Source: DASUAS01 sp963720765
GTDB taxonomy: Bacteria > Actinomycetota > Acidimicrobiia > IMCC26256 > DASPTH01
Reading direction: 5' to 3'
DNA: 64,000 nt
Assembly: GCA_963720765.1 (NCBI GenBank)
Contig: CAVRGS010000013.1
Span: 558,001 to 622,000, forward strand
Notes under the pieces: generated by a model
Seen by the model: the letters and a program-made list of their open reading frames with translations, nothing else
Told to the model about the DNA's origin: nothing
Databases searched by the model: none
Position numbers and translations under genes: made by a program
Shown: in pieces, positions 27,332-35,725 of the stretch
How positions within the stretch are numbered: position 1 is the first letter of the stretch
Layout: each line of letters starts with the position of its first letter

Positions 27332-28078
27332 TCAGGCGGGATCCACGACGACGGTCGTGACGCGCCACGATCGAGGCCTCGTCGCGATGAACAGGATCGC
27401 CTCGGCGACGCTCTCGACCGGCGCCGGCGCCTCGGGCGCAGGCCCTCCCCGGGCGACCCAGTCCTCGGTCATGGCCGACATGTCGGTGTTGCCCGCTGGT
27501 GTCGGCTCCGACGCGGTCGGGCCGACGCGGATCGAGCTCACGCGGATGCCCTGCGGTCGCAACTCGGCCGCGAGCGTCCGGGTGAACGTCTCCAGTCCAC
27601 CCTTGGTCGCGGCGTAGACCGACAGGTAGGGCCGGGCCAGCTCCACCGCACGCGAGGAGATGTTCACGATGTCGCCCCCGCCGGCGGCGTCGAGCAGCGG
27701 GATCGCGGCCCGGCTGCACCACATCGGGCCGAGCAGGTTGGCGGCGACGATCGAGGTGACGTGCTCGTCGTCGGCTTCGCCGAGGAGCGACATGCCGATG
27801 ATCCCGGCGTTGTTCACGAGCAGGTCGACCCGACCGAGGCACTCGCCGATGGTCGCGAACGCAGCCCGCACCGCGTCGGGGTGACCGACGTCGCACGCGA
27901 CGGGGAGGGCGCGCTCGCCGAGCTCGTCGGCGAGCTCGAGCAGCTTGGCTTCGGAGCGGGCGAGGAGCGCGACGGTCATGCCCGAGCTGTGGAGGGTCCG
28001 GGCGATCGTGGCGCCGATGCCCTGCGACGCCCCGGTGACGACTGCGACCTTCCCGGTGAGCTCGACTCCGACCCCCAC
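27332..28078 (-). CDS. short-chain dehydrogenase/reductase (SDR)
   Basis: An intact protein of 248 residues. It has TGASQGIGATIARTL (TGxxxGIG cofactor site), the CDVGHPDAV acid loop, LVNNAGIIG (NNAG), NISSRAVELARPYLSVYAATKGG with the catalytic Ser and YxxxK, and a C-terminal VESVAEAILFIATR. It is a classical SDR of unknown substrate. It diverges from the secreted LIV-type binding protein; the 105-bp gap between them carries a pair of direct repeats. Confidence 0.9.
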   Translation of the reverse strand: MGVGVELTGKVAVVTGASQGIGATIARTLHSSGMTVALLARSEAKLLELADELGERALPVACDVGHPDAVRAAFATIGECLGRVDLLVNNAGIIGMSLLGEADDEHVTSIVAANLLGPMWCSRAAIPLLDAAGGGDIVNISSRAVELARPYLSVYAATKGGLETFTRTLAAELRPQGIRVSSIRVGPTASEPTPAGNTDMSAMTEDWVARGGPAPEAPAPVESVAEAILFIATRPRSWRVTTVVVDPA

Positions 28079-28131
28079 GCCGGGACCCTACCGGGACCGG
28101 TGTGCCGGCCGCGTTGACGCCCACCGAAATA

Positions 28132-28172
28132 TCTGACATCTTGACGCTCGAAAGATCATACGTCTGACATCT
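28132..28172 (+). promoter_or_regulatory. two 10-bp direct repeats upstream of the binding-protein gene
   Basis: TCTGACATCT occurs at 28132-28141 and again at 28163-28172, 31 bp apart (about three helical turns). The second copy ends 11 bp before the GTG start of the binding protein. Position and phasing suggest a regulator-binding site in the divergent promoter region. Confidence 0.45.
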
Positions 28173-28183
28173 CTGGGGGAACC

Positions 28184-29518
28184 GTGCGACCGAACACCCG
28201 AACCGTCCGCGTGCTGGTGGCGCTGGGGGTGCTCGCCGTCACGATCGGTGTCATGCCCGCCGTCGGTGGCGCGGCCGACGAGAAGCCGACCGATTCCGAG
28301 ATCGGCGTCACGGCGAAGGAGATCCACATCGCGATGGTCGCCGACGTGGACAACGCGTTGGCGCCCGGGCTCTTCCAGCTCGGCGTCGACGGCGCCAAAG
28401 GCGGAGTGAAGTACATCAATGCCAACGGTGGCATCGGTGGCCGGAAGGTCGTGCTGGATTTCATCGACTCGCACCTGAACCCCAACGACGCCCGCAACGG
28501 CTTCATCCAGGCGTGTGAGAACGACCTGGCGATGGTCGGGAACGCGACGTTCCTGATCGGCAGCTTCGACGACGCGATCAACTGCAAGGACAAGGCGGGT
28601 CAGGCGACCGGTCTGCCCGACATGCCGTCGACATCGACGAACTCGAAGCAGGCCTGCTCGGCGGTGACGTTCGCGCCTTCGGGGAGCCTGCTCGATTGCA
28701 GCACGCTCGACCAGGACCCGCAGACCTTCACCGGCCAGGTCGGCGACTCGAAGTACTACGTCAGGAAGTTCGGGCCGACGGTGCAGGGGCCGATCATCGT
28801 GAGTGGTGACTCGGCGGCGACCGCGCACACCACGAAGGTGCTCGGGCTCCTGGCGGAGAAGGCCGGGATCAAGATCACCGACACGATCCCGATCGCGAGC
28901 AAGGACCCGCAGAGCGCGTACACGCCGGTCATCCAGCAGATGAAGAACGACGGCGACAACTACAACCTCACCGGCGCACCCGTCGACAACGTGATCTCGA
29001 TGCGCCAGGAGGCGCAGCTGCAAGGTCTGACCGACCCGAAGTTCGTGTGGACCTGCCAGGTCCAGTGCTACGACCAGAAGACGGTCGACGCCGGCGACGT
29101 GATGGCGAACACGCACATCGTCATGAACTTCCTGCCCAACCTCCCTGCGGAGACGAAGGCGAACGCCACGCTGAAGAACTTCGTGAAGTACGTGGGTGCC
29201 GACAAAGCCAGTGGTTTCGCGGTCTGGGGCTGGGTGTCGACCCTGCTGTTCCAGCAGGCCGCCAACCAGGTGATCAAGGACGAGGGAGTCAACGGCCTGA
29301 CCCGCGCCAACCTCCTGACCGCGTTGAAGAACACGCACTCGTTCGACGCGGGCGGCATGTGGGGGAAGATGGACCCCGGCACCAAGGCCAACTCGCCGTG
29401 CTTCATGATCGCGACGTTCGACGGCAAGAAGTACGTGCGTGACTACCCGAAGAAGCCGGGCACGTTCGATTGCACGCCGTCGAACCGCCAGTCGGTCACG
29501 CTCGCGGTCAACGGCTGA
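28184..29518 (+). CDS. secreted LIV-type ABC substrate-binding protein
   Basis: An intact protein of 444 residues. The N-terminus has a basic start and a hydrophobic stretch, VLVALGVLAVTIGVMPAV, ending at a likely AxA-type cleavage site (GGAADEKP). There is no lipobox Cys. The mature part is a type 1 periplasmic-binding protein: EIGVTAKEIHIAMVADVDN, GGRKVVLDFIDSHLNPNDA, IIVSGDSAATAHTTKVLGL and PQSAYTPVIQQMKNDG. It is a distant paralogue of the tandem pair near 53-56 kb, sharing the ends of several motifs (GVNGLTR, FDAGGM, PGTFDC). No permease or ATPase gene is nearby. Confidence 0.88.
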   Translation: MRPNTRTVRVLVALGVLAVTIGVMPAVGGAADEKPTDSEIGVTAKEIHIAMVADVDNALAPGLFQLGVDGAKGGVKYINANGGIGGRKVVLDFIDSHLNPNDARNGFIQACENDLAMVGNATFLIGSFDDAINCKDKAGQATGLPDMPSTSTNSKQACSAVTFAPSGSLLDCSTLDQDPQTFTGQVGDSKYYVRKFGPTVQGPIIVSGDSAATAHTTKVLGLLAEKAGIKITDTIPIASKDPQSAYTPVIQQMKNDGDNYNLTGAPVDNVISMRQEAQLQGLTDPKFVWTCQVQCYDQKTVDAGDVMANTHIVMNFLPNLPAETKANATLKNFVKYVGADKASGFAVWGWVSTLLFQQAANQVIKDEGVNGLTRANLLTALKNTHSFDAGGMWGKMDPGTKANSPCFMIATFDGKKYVRDYPKKPGTFDCTPSNRQSVTLAVNG

Positions 29519-29546
29519 ACCAGCCGCGGAAGATCACGATCGCGAA

Positions 29547-29576
29547 GGCGGCCGGCTCCCCCCGGGGCCGGCCGCC
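29547..29576. terminator. hairpin between convergent genes
   Basis: GGCGGCCGGC (29547-29556) pairs perfectly with GCCGGCCGCC (29567-29576). It sits between the stop of the binding-protein gene and the stop of the oppositely transcribed aldolase, and can serve both strands. Confidence 0.7.
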
Positions 29577-29604
29577 ATCGTGTCGATGCAGACCTCCCCG
29601 TCGC

Positions 29605-30360
29605 TCAGGATGTCGAAGCGGCCAGTCCGATGCGCGCCGCGAGATCGGGGTCGCGGCGCAGCTCGCGTCGCACCGCGGTCTCCCAGTAGCCGGTGAAGCG
29701 GGTGCCGTCGCTCTGGCCGAACGTGTCGTGCACGACTTGCGGCACGCCGGGTCCGCCGCCGCCCTGCTCGACGAGCCAGGCATTGCGGCACCGCCACTCG
29801 AGCGAGGCGGCGCGCCAGTAGACCGCGTGCACGTTGGTGCCGAGCACGAACACGCCGTGGTGCGCGAGCAGCGCGAGATCGGCGTCGCCCATCTTCTCGA
29901 CCGCCTTGGCGGCCGCGTTGGCATCGCCCACGTTGCCGTCGTACTCGTCGACCAGCACGAGCTGACCGCCCCCACCCGCCGCGGTCTGGTCGTGGATGGG
30001 TGGCAGCCGCTTCATGTCGGCCCACACCGTGCCCCATCGGGAATGGTGGTGGAGTGCCCACCCGATCCCGGGGCGTGCCTTGTGCAGCTCGAGGTGCAGC
30101 GGGATGCCGAGCGGCGCGGGCCAGTCGCCTTCGAGCACGTTGCCCTCGAGGTCGATGCGGATGACGTCGTCGGGGCCGAACTCCGCCCATGTGAGGAGCC
30201 ACGGGTTGCACAGCAGCGTGCCGTCGCCCTGGTTCACGGTGATGTGGCCGGCGAGGTGGTCGTCGTACCCCTCGTGCCACAACGCGCGTGCGAGGAGGAC
30301 GATCTGCTCGCGTTCGGTGAGCTCGGGAGCGAGGTGGTCGGGACGTGGCGCGAAGCTCAT
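29605..30360 (-). CDS. class II aldolase/adducin family protein
   Basis: An intact protein of 251 residues. ALWHEGYDDHLAGHITVNQG and LLCNPWLLTWAEFGPDDVIR form the N-terminal fold. HHHSRWGTVWADM carries the metal-binding histidines, and LLAHHGVFVLGTNVHAVYW gives the second metal site. This larger type is usually annotated only as a class II aldolase family protein, and some act as decarboxylases or dehydratases. It is one bp from the small DUF1059-like gene and downstream of the Rieske/SDR genes, so it may work on the product of that oxygenase operon. Confidence 0.82.
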   Translation of the reverse strand: MSFAPRPDHLAPELTEREQIVLLARALWHEGYDDHLAGHITVNQGDGTLLCNPWLLTWAEFGPDDVIRIDLEGNVLEGDWPAPLGIPLHLELHKARPGIGWALHHHSRWGTVWADMKRLPPIHDQTAAGGGGQLVLVDEYDGNVGDANAAAKAVEKMGDADLALLAHHGVFVLGTNVHAVYWRAASLEWRCRNAWLVEQGGGGPGVPQVVHDTFGQSDGTRFTGYWETAVRRELRRDPDLAARIGLAASTS

Positions 30361-30361
30361 C

Positions 30362-30514
30362 TCAATAGGCCATGAAGAGGATGTGCTCGCGCTGGTACTC
30401 GTCGGCGAGGTCCGGGTGCTTCTCTCGGAGGTGGGCGAAGGCCTTCTCCACGAGGTCATCCTCGTCGTCGCCGCGGATCATCTCCCCGCACGGGCAGGCG
30501 AGTCTCGTCTTCAT
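30362..30514 (-). CDS. small DUF1059-like protein
   Basis: A 50-residue protein starting MKTRLACPCGEMIRGDDEDD and ending REHILFMAY. A CxCG knuckle near residues 7-10 and an amphipathic 'AFAHLREKHPDL' helix match DUF1059 proteins, which are small and possibly metal-binding. A GGGGGAC ribosome site precedes the ATG. It lies tightly before the class II aldolase gene in the same direction. Confidence 0.7.
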   Translation of the reverse strand: MKTRLACPCGEMIRGDDEDDLVEKAFAHLREKHPDLADEYQREHILFMAY

Positions 30515-30572
30515 CTCGGTCCCCCTGGATCGATTGCGGTGCGCACCGACGTTATGGCCCGTTCCGCGCCGG

Positions 30573-30745
30573 TCACGTGCCCCGCCGATGCTCGAGGACG
30601 AAGCGCCGCCACTTGCCCGGATGCCACACGTCCTGGTCCTCGGCCCAGGCCTCCACGCCGCCGAAGTCCCAGCGGGTGAAGCTGGTCCAGTTGCGGTGGC
30701 TTCCACGACCCGGGCGGTGAGCGCCGGGCTCAGGTCGTCGGTCAT
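30573..30745 (-). CDS. small hypothetical protein of the Rieske operon, one frameshift
   Basis: The start MTDDLSPALTARVVE overlaps the SDR stop (ATGA). After a frame break near 30700 the reading continues as WTSFTRWDFGGVEAWAEDQD and ends in RRFVLEHRRGT, giving about 57 residues. I do not recognise the family. It is rich in Trp and charged residues and has no signal or membrane segment. Tight coupling to the SDR and oxygenase genes suggests a shared pathway. Confidence 0.5.
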
Positions 30746-31536
30746 GACGTGGTGGTTGGCCTGGCCGTTGCTCCGCTGATCCGTCCGAGCACGTCGGGGT
30801 AGCGCATCGTGGCCGCGCCGCCGTCGACGAGGTGCAGCGCGCCGGTGATGAAGCCGGCCTCGTCGGACGCCAGGAACGCCACGAGGCTGGCGATCTCGTC
30901 GGGCGTGGCGGAGCGGCCGATCGGCGCGTTCTCCACGTACTCCGCAACGATCTCGGGCACCAGCCACATGCCGTCGGTGAGCCCGGTACGCACGAGACCG
31001 GGCGCGATCGTGTTCACGCGGATGCCCGAGGGTCCGAGCTCCATCGCCGCGACCTGCACCAGCATCGCGGCGCCGGCCTTCGCCGCGGAGTACGCGCTCA
31101 TACCCCGCCCGGGCTGCACCGCGTTGAGGCTCGCAGTGACGACGATCGCTCCACCATCGGTCATGCGCGGTGCCGTGTGCTTGATCGTGAGCATGGGCCC
31201 GACCAGGCAGACGTCGACGGTGCGCTTCCAGTCGTCGACGTCGGAGTCGACGATCAGCCCGCTCGTGCCGATGCCGGCGTTGGCGAACGCGATGTCGAGG
31301 CGTCCGAACGCGTCGGTGGCTGTGTGGGCCAACGTCTCGACGGCCACCTCGTCGGTCACGTCGCACGGCACGATCCGCACCGCGTCGCCGAACGTCGCCG
31401 CCACTGCGTCGAGCCGCGACTTGTCGACGTCGCCGACGACGACGCGCGCGCCCTCCCGCACGAACCGTTCGACGGCGGCGAGACCGATCCCGGAGCCGCC
31501 ACCGGTCACGACCGCGACCCTGCCGTCGAACCTCAC
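30742..31536 (-). CDS. short-chain dehydrogenase/reductase (SDR)
   Basis: An intact protein of 264 residues starting at GTG (VRFDGRVAVVTGG). It has VTGGGSGIGLAAVERFV (cofactor site), VPCDVTDEVAV, IAFANAGIGTSG, and MSAYSAAKAGAAMLVQVAAM with the catalytic Tyr-x-x-x-Lys. The end is EIASLVAFLASDEAGFITGA and LVDGG. It follows the Rieske oxygenase by 10 bp, so it probably oxidises the dihydrodiol or alcohol that the oxygenase makes. The substrate is unknown. Confidence 0.9.
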   Translation of the reverse strand: MRFDGRVAVVTGGGSGIGLAAVERFVREGARVVVGDVDKSRLDAVAATFGDAVRIVPCDVTDEVAVETLAHTATDAFGRLDIAFANAGIGTSGLIVDSDVDDWKRTVDVCLVGPMLTIKHTAPRMTDGGAIVVTASLNAVQPGRGMSAYSAAKAGAAMLVQVAAMELGPSGIRVNTIAPGLVRTGLTDGMWLVPEIVAEYVENAPIGRSATPDEIASLVAFLASDEAGFITGALHLVDGGAATMRYPDVLGRISGATARPTTTS

Positions 31537-31546
31537 GCCGTGAACC

Positions 31547-32563
31547 TCATGCCGGTGCCTTCTCCACGACTTCGTCGGGTCCGATCTCGTAGAACTGCCG
31601 CGCCCACTTGCGCAGCTGTCCGTACGGCTTGGCGTCCTGTTGCGCCAGCGCAGGATGCTCGACGTACCGCTGGTAGCGCCAGATCTCGAGGTCGTCCCAG
31701 AGCGTGACGATGAACTCCTTCTCGATCCGCTCGCGGATCTCCTCCGGCGGTGCGGGCGAGTCGTCGCCCGGCAGGCGGGGCCACCAGATCGAATAGAACA
31801 TGTCGGAGTGTTCGTCGTCGACCGGCGTCGTCGCGAACACGAGCCGGTATCGGGCCGAACCTTCGAACGCGCTGATCGCACCACCCACCCCGAAGAAGTG
31901 GCTCGCGATGCGCAACGCCATCGCGCCTTCCTCGGTGCTGCGGGTGTCGGGCCAGCCGGTTCGGAAGTGCACCTCCTGGTCGACCATCTCCCAGTCGAGC
32001 AGCACGGGGTCGACCGACGCCGAGTGCACGTAGCGGAAGTGCACGCTGTCGGGCCCGTTCTCGAGCGGGATCTGGGGGTGCACCGGTTCGCCGGCGTACT
32101 TGATCGACAGCTCCGGGTACGGGCGGTAGTAGTTCGCAGGGTCGACATCGAGCGTGGGGAACGACGTGAAGATGTCCGGCATGTCCCAACGTGGGCGCTC
32201 ACCGTGCGGTTGGTGCCACACGAACACGCAGTCGTACTGCTCGACCACCGACCACACGCGCAGACGCTTGGTGAGGTTGGGACGATCCTCGTAGGGGATC
32301 GCGACGTTCACGCCATCGGTGCCGTAGCTCCACCCGTGGTAGGGGCACTGGACGCAGTCACCGGTGACCGTGCCGTGATGACCGATGTGCGCGCCCAGGT
32401 GAGGACAGTGCGCGTCCATCACGTTGAGTGCACCGTCCTCGGTGCGCCAGGCGACGAGGTCTTCGCCGAAGTAGTGGAGGGGCCGCACCTCGCCCACCGG
32501 GAACTCCGCGCTCCAGCCGACCATGAACCAGCCGGTCGGCTTCCACGTGAACGGGACCTTCAT
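31547..32563 (-). CDS. Rieske non-heme iron oxygenase, alpha-subunit type (KshA-like)
   Basis: An intact protein of 338 residues. The Rieske [2Fe-2S] motif is CPHLGAHIGHHG...CVQCPYHGW (CxH and CxxH). The mononuclear iron site is suggested by NGPDSVHFRYVHSA (Asn/Asp-x-x-His-x4-His), with an acid in TLWDDLEIWRYQ. The overall design resembles single-component oxygenase subunits such as 3-ketosteroid 9-alpha-hydroxylase. No reductase or ferredoxin gene is adjacent. It is first in an operon with an SDR, two small proteins and a class II aldolase, a plausible aromatic or steroid breakdown set. Confidence 0.87.
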   Translation of the reverse strand: MKVPFTWKPTGWFMVGWSAEFPVGEVRPLHYFGEDLVAWRTEDGALNVMDAHCPHLGAHIGHHGTVTGDCVQCPYHGWSYGTDGVNVAIPYEDRPNLTKRLRVWSVVEQYDCVFVWHQPHGERPRWDMPDIFTSFPTLDVDPANYYRPYPELSIKYAGEPVHPQIPLENGPDSVHFRYVHSASVDPVLLDWEMVDQEVHFRTGWPDTRSTEEGAMALRIASHFFGVGGAISAFEGSARYRLVFATTPVDDEHSDMFYSIWWPRLPGDDSPAPPEEIRERIEKEFIVTLWDDLEIWRYQRYVEHPALAQQDAKPYGQLRKWARQFYEIGPDEVVEKAPA

Positions 32564-32832
32564 CCGTCGTCCTTCCCCCGGGCGGATCGCTGGGCGACAT
32601 GATAGGTGTAGAGCTTTCGGTTCGCCGACGGGGGAGCGTCACTGCGATCGCCGCGCAGGTCGCACCGATCACGATCGGGGCGAGTGGACCTCGTCGGGTC
32701 CTGGGCCGACACCGCGGTCGATGATCGGGTACGACGTCCGTCTCGTCTTGGCCGGTGCGACCGCGGCGGCCTGGTGGTACCGCTCCTGGCCGACCCGGAG
32801 GCGCGCGTCGTGCGCCCGACCTGACCCGGAGG

Positions 32833-33255
32833 TCAGACCAGTTCGAAGAGCTCGTGGGCGACGCCGCCACCGGGTGCGACGGCACCCTTCGAGACCAGCG
32901 GCAGGTGGTTCACCCACGTGTAGCGCTCGTCACCGGCTTCCAACGTGGCGCGCGAGTAGATCGGACCGTCGCCGAGCCGCTCCGGCCACTGCGCGTGTCC
33001 GTCGAGGTGCACGTACACCTGGGCGCCGTCGTCCGTGGTGAGCAGCACGCGGATGTCGAGGGTCACGTTGCCGGCGTCGTCGACGGTGAGCCAGTCGGCG
33101 GCGGCCTTGCCGGTCATCGTGCCGTGCACCCGGCCGTCGAGCTGCACCGACTGCAGCTCCTGGATGATGCGCTTGCCCGCCGACGTGTTGCCGAGGAAGA
33201 AGAGGCCGTCGGGGTCGGTGACGATGGTGAGGGTGCCGAAGGGTCGCAGTTCCAT
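32833..33255 (-). CDS. DUF3237 family protein
   Basis: An intact protein of 140 residues. GRVHGTMTGKAAADWLTVDD, VTLDIRVLLTTDDGAQVYVH and GPIYSRATLEAGDERYTWVN are features of the DUF3237 beta-barrel family, whose function is not established. In actinobacteria such genes lie near aromatic or steroid catabolism genes, which fits this neighbourhood. The ATG at MELRPFGTL is preferred over an upstream one. Confidence 0.82.
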   Translation of the reverse strand: MELRPFGTLTIVTDPDGLFFLGNTSAGKRIIQELQSVQLDGRVHGTMTGKAAADWLTVDDAGNVTLDIRVLLTTDDGAQVYVHLDGHAQWPERLGDGPIYSRATLEAGDERYTWVNHLPLVSKGAVAPGGGVAHELFELV

Positions 33256-33279
33256 GGCCGCGGAGTCTGGCACACGCGG

Positions 33280-33762
33280 TCAGTGCGCTGACTCGTCGGC
33301 GACGACGTCGACGATGCCGTGCATGCCGTACTCGTAGTGGCCGGGCAGGTGGCACGCGTACTCGACCGGTCCCGGCGCGTGGAACACGTAGGTGGTCGAG
33401 GCTCGGCCGTCGGCGGGTACCGAGACCTCGCCGGACACCGGCGGGTGGTACGCCTCGTGTCCGGTGGCGTGGCGGGCCTGCACGTCGGGCCCGCCGACGA
33501 TGAGCTCGTGCCCGATGGGGTCGTGGTTCACCACCACGAACCGCACCTCGGTGTGCGGACGCACCCGGATCGGTGCGGTGCGGAAGTGGCTGTGGTCGAC
33601 GTCGATGCGCACGGTGACCGGGCCCGGACCGAGCGCGGTGTCGGTGGTCGACCGGCTGGTCGCGCCCGCAGCCGCCAGCACCACCACGCCCGAGCCGAGC
33701 GCGAGCACCACGACAGCGACGGTCGCCAGCACCAACCGGTGGCGGTGCAGCGCGCGTCTCAC
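33280..33762 (-). CDS. membrane-anchored or secreted cupredoxin
   Basis: 160 residues from a GTG start that overlaps the DUF2330 stop. A hydrophobic N-terminal segment (LVLATVAVVVLALGSGVVVL) is followed by a plastocyanin-like domain. The copper ligands are the His in PIGHELIVG and the C-terminal YACHLPGHYEYGMHG (Cys...His....Met), a full type 1 copper site. It should carry electrons or bind copper outside the membrane. It is co-transcribed with the DUF2330 gene. Confidence 0.85.
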   Translation of the reverse strand: MRRALHRHRLVLATVAVVVLALGSGVVVLAAAGATSRSTTDTALGPGPVTVRIDVDHSHFRTAPIRVRPHTEVRFVVVNHDPIGHELIVGGPDVQARHATGHEAYHPPVSGEVSVPADGRASTTYVFHAPGPVEYACHLPGHYEYGMHGIVDVVADESAH

Positions 33763-34778
33763 GCCGCTCGCCGCCGGGCCAGGACCGTGCCGCCGGCCAC
33801 CAACAGGATCGGCGCGCCGACGAGGACGATCGGGATCTGCCAGTCGTCGGTCGCGTCGGGCGACGCCGGGACGGAGAAGCCCGCCATGCGCGCCGACGGC
33901 AGGGTGTCGGGATGCGTGGACACCGCAAGGTCGTGGCGCAGCTCACCGGCCGGGGTCGAAACGTCGTAGTAGCTGAACCACATCGAATCGGGCACCCACT
34001 CCATGTGCTGGTCCGATCGCAGGTCGTCGAGGAGCGACGCCGACGCGGGCTCACTGCGCGCGGCCTCGATGCCGGAGTCGGCGGCGAGCACCGCCGGACG
34101 CTGATCCGTGAGGAGGAACACGTCGGCGTTCACGAACCGCGCCGAGTCGAGACCGAGGCCGAGGATCCGCAGAGGGACCCAGGGCTCGTCGGTGGGGATG
34201 GTGAGCATGATCGGCGTGCCGTCGCCCGACCGCTGCCCGAGCGACGCGGCGCGCGCGGCGTCGAACCGCGCGGCCATGAAGATCTTCGAGCGGCGTGAAT
34301 AGAAGTCGAGGACCTCGGGCGCGTCGGGCGTGAGCAGGAACCCGTGGTCGATCGCCCACCTGCCCACCTCGTCGCCGCCACCGCGCAGGATGGTGATGTC
34401 GAGCGCGTCGACCTGGGTCTGCTGCAGCACTTCGGCCGCGCCCGCGGCACTCTGCGCGTCGGCGGACACGGCGAAGCGCTCGGACGCGGGCGGCGCGATC
34501 TCCCGCTGCAGGCGTTGGAGCGTCCAGTCGCCCCCGCGCTCCACCCTGGTCGGAACGTCGGGCAGCGGCACGATCGAACCGACGGACTCGCCGGTGCCGC
34601 TGAACTCGAAGCTGGTGACGTAGCGCTCCACGCCGTCGTGATAGGCCGCGAGCGTGGTGGTGCGGGTCAGCTGGATGGTGCCGTTCTCGCCGACCAGACC
34701 TCCGCACGCAGCCGCCGGACCGGCGATGATCACCGTCGTGGCGATCGCGAGCGCGACGAAGCAGATGACTCGACGCAT
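33759..34778 (-). CDS. DUF2330 domain membrane protein
   Basis: An intact protein of 339 residues. The signal peptide ends in AGPAAACGGLVGENGTIQLT, the typical DUF2330 start with a conserved CGG just after cleavage. The large extracellular part includes YVTSFEFSGTGESVGSIVPL and FMAARFDAARAA. A C-terminal membrane helix (IPIVLVGAPILLVAGGTVLA) and an RRRAA tail follow. The function of the family is unknown. A strong GGGAGGG ribosome site precedes the ATG. The cupredoxin gene follows with a 4-bp overlap, suggesting a joint redox or copper role (inference). Confidence 0.85.
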   Translation of the reverse strand: MRRVICFVALAIATTVIIAGPAAACGGLVGENGTIQLTRTTTLAAYHDGVERYVTSFEFSGTGESVGSIVPLPDVPTRVERGGDWTLQRLQREIAPPASERFAVSADAQSAAGAAEVLQQTQVDALDITILRGGGDEVGRWAIDHGFLLTPDAPEVLDFYSRRSKIFMAARFDAARAASLGQRSGDGTPIMLTIPTDEPWVPLRILGLGLDSARFVNADVFLLTDQRPAVLAADSGIEAARSEPASASLLDDLRSDQHMEWVPDSMWFSYYDVSTPAGELRHDLAVSTHPDTLPSARMAGFSVPASPDATDDWQIPIVLVGAPILLVAGGTVLARRRAA

Positions 34779-34900
34779 GGGTTCCCTCCCCGTCAAGCAG
34801 CCCGTTGCATCGGGGCCGTCATGAGGTTCAGACGCACGCGCGCGGTGTCCGGTTCCCGGGATCCGGCGATTCCCGCGCGTCGGCCCACTACGTTGCCGGG

Positions 34901-35725
34901 ATGCCCGAGCTGCACGCGCGTGTCGACGGACGCGTCCTCGACGCGCTCGACGAGCTTGCCCACAGCAGCGGTGCGCCGCGCGACCACCTGGTGGAGCGTG
35001 CACTGGCGGAATACCTCGGAGTGGAGCACCACACGCTGTATCAGGTGTCGACCGCCGGCGCGCTGGTGGAAGGCGTGTACCAGGGCGCGGTGTCGGTGGG
35101 CGTGGTGCGCGAGCACGGCGATTTCGGTCTCGGCACGTTCGAGGACCTCGACGGCGAGATGGTGGTGCTCGACGGGCACGTGTTCCGCGTGTCGTCGAGC
35201 GGCGGCGTGCACGAGGTCCCCGACGACGCGGCCACGCCGTTCGCCGTGGTCACCCGCTTCGGTGCGCCCGACGTGATCACCCTTGACGCGGTCGACGACC
35301 TCAGCGCGCTCACGAGTGCGGTCGACGCGAGGCGTGACTCCGCGAACGTGTTCTTCGCGGTGCGGGTCGACGGCCACTTCGACGCGGTGCACGTGCGCGC
35401 CGCGTGTCGCACCGCGTCGGGTGTGCCGCTCGCTGTCGCCACCGAGCAGCAGTCGGAGTTCGAGCTCACCGCAGTCGACGGCACGTTGGTCGGGTTCTGG
35501 TCACCCCCCTACGCGTCGGGTGTGGAGATCGCCGGCTACCACCTGCACTTCCTCACCGACGACCGCACCGCCGGCGGTCACGTCCTCGACTGCCGCGGCC
35601 GTGCGTTGCGCATCCGCGTGCAGGAGGAGTCCGACGTCCACCTGGCGCTGCCCGACACCGCCGCGTTCCGCGACGCCGACCTCACGCACGATCCGACCGC
35701 CGACATCGACCGCGCCGAGCACTGA
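34901..35725 (+). CDS. acetolactate decarboxylase with an N-terminal ribbon-helix-helix-like domain
   Basis: 274 residues, intact. From about residue 45 it matches alpha-acetolactate decarboxylase (BudA/AlsD): TLYQVSTAGALVEGVYQGAV, DFGLGTFEDLDGEMVVLDGH and YHLHFLTDDRTAGGHVLDC, which gives the three zinc histidines (HxH and GGH). The preceding ~40 residues (LHARVDGRVLDALDELAHSS ... HLVERALAEYLG) read like a CopG/RHH DNA-binding or dimerisation module, which normal ALDCs lack. The enzyme turns acetolactate into acetoin. The extra domain could tie activity to DNA binding or simply aid oligomerisation. No als/bud genes are adjacent. Confidence 0.82.
   Translation: MPELHARVDGRVLDALDELAHSSGAPRDHLVERALAEYLGVEHHTLYQVSTAGALVEGVYQGAVSVGVVREHGDFGLGTFEDLDGEMVVLDGHVFRVSSSGGVHEVPDDAATPFAVVTRFGAPDVITLDAVDDLSALTSAVDARRDSANVFFAVRVDGHFDAVHVRAACRTASGVPLAVATEQQSEFELTAVDGTLVGFWSPPYASGVEIAGYHLHFLTDDRTAGGHVLDCRGRALRIRVQEESDVHLALPDTAAFRDADLTHDPTADIDRAEH

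Noticed and set aside
32564..32832. Possible short gene on the plus strand starting MIGYDVRLVLAGATAAAWW
   Set aside because: It lacks homologous motifs, ends in Arg-rich nonsense and has no ribosome site. The stretch is taken as the Rieske promoter region.
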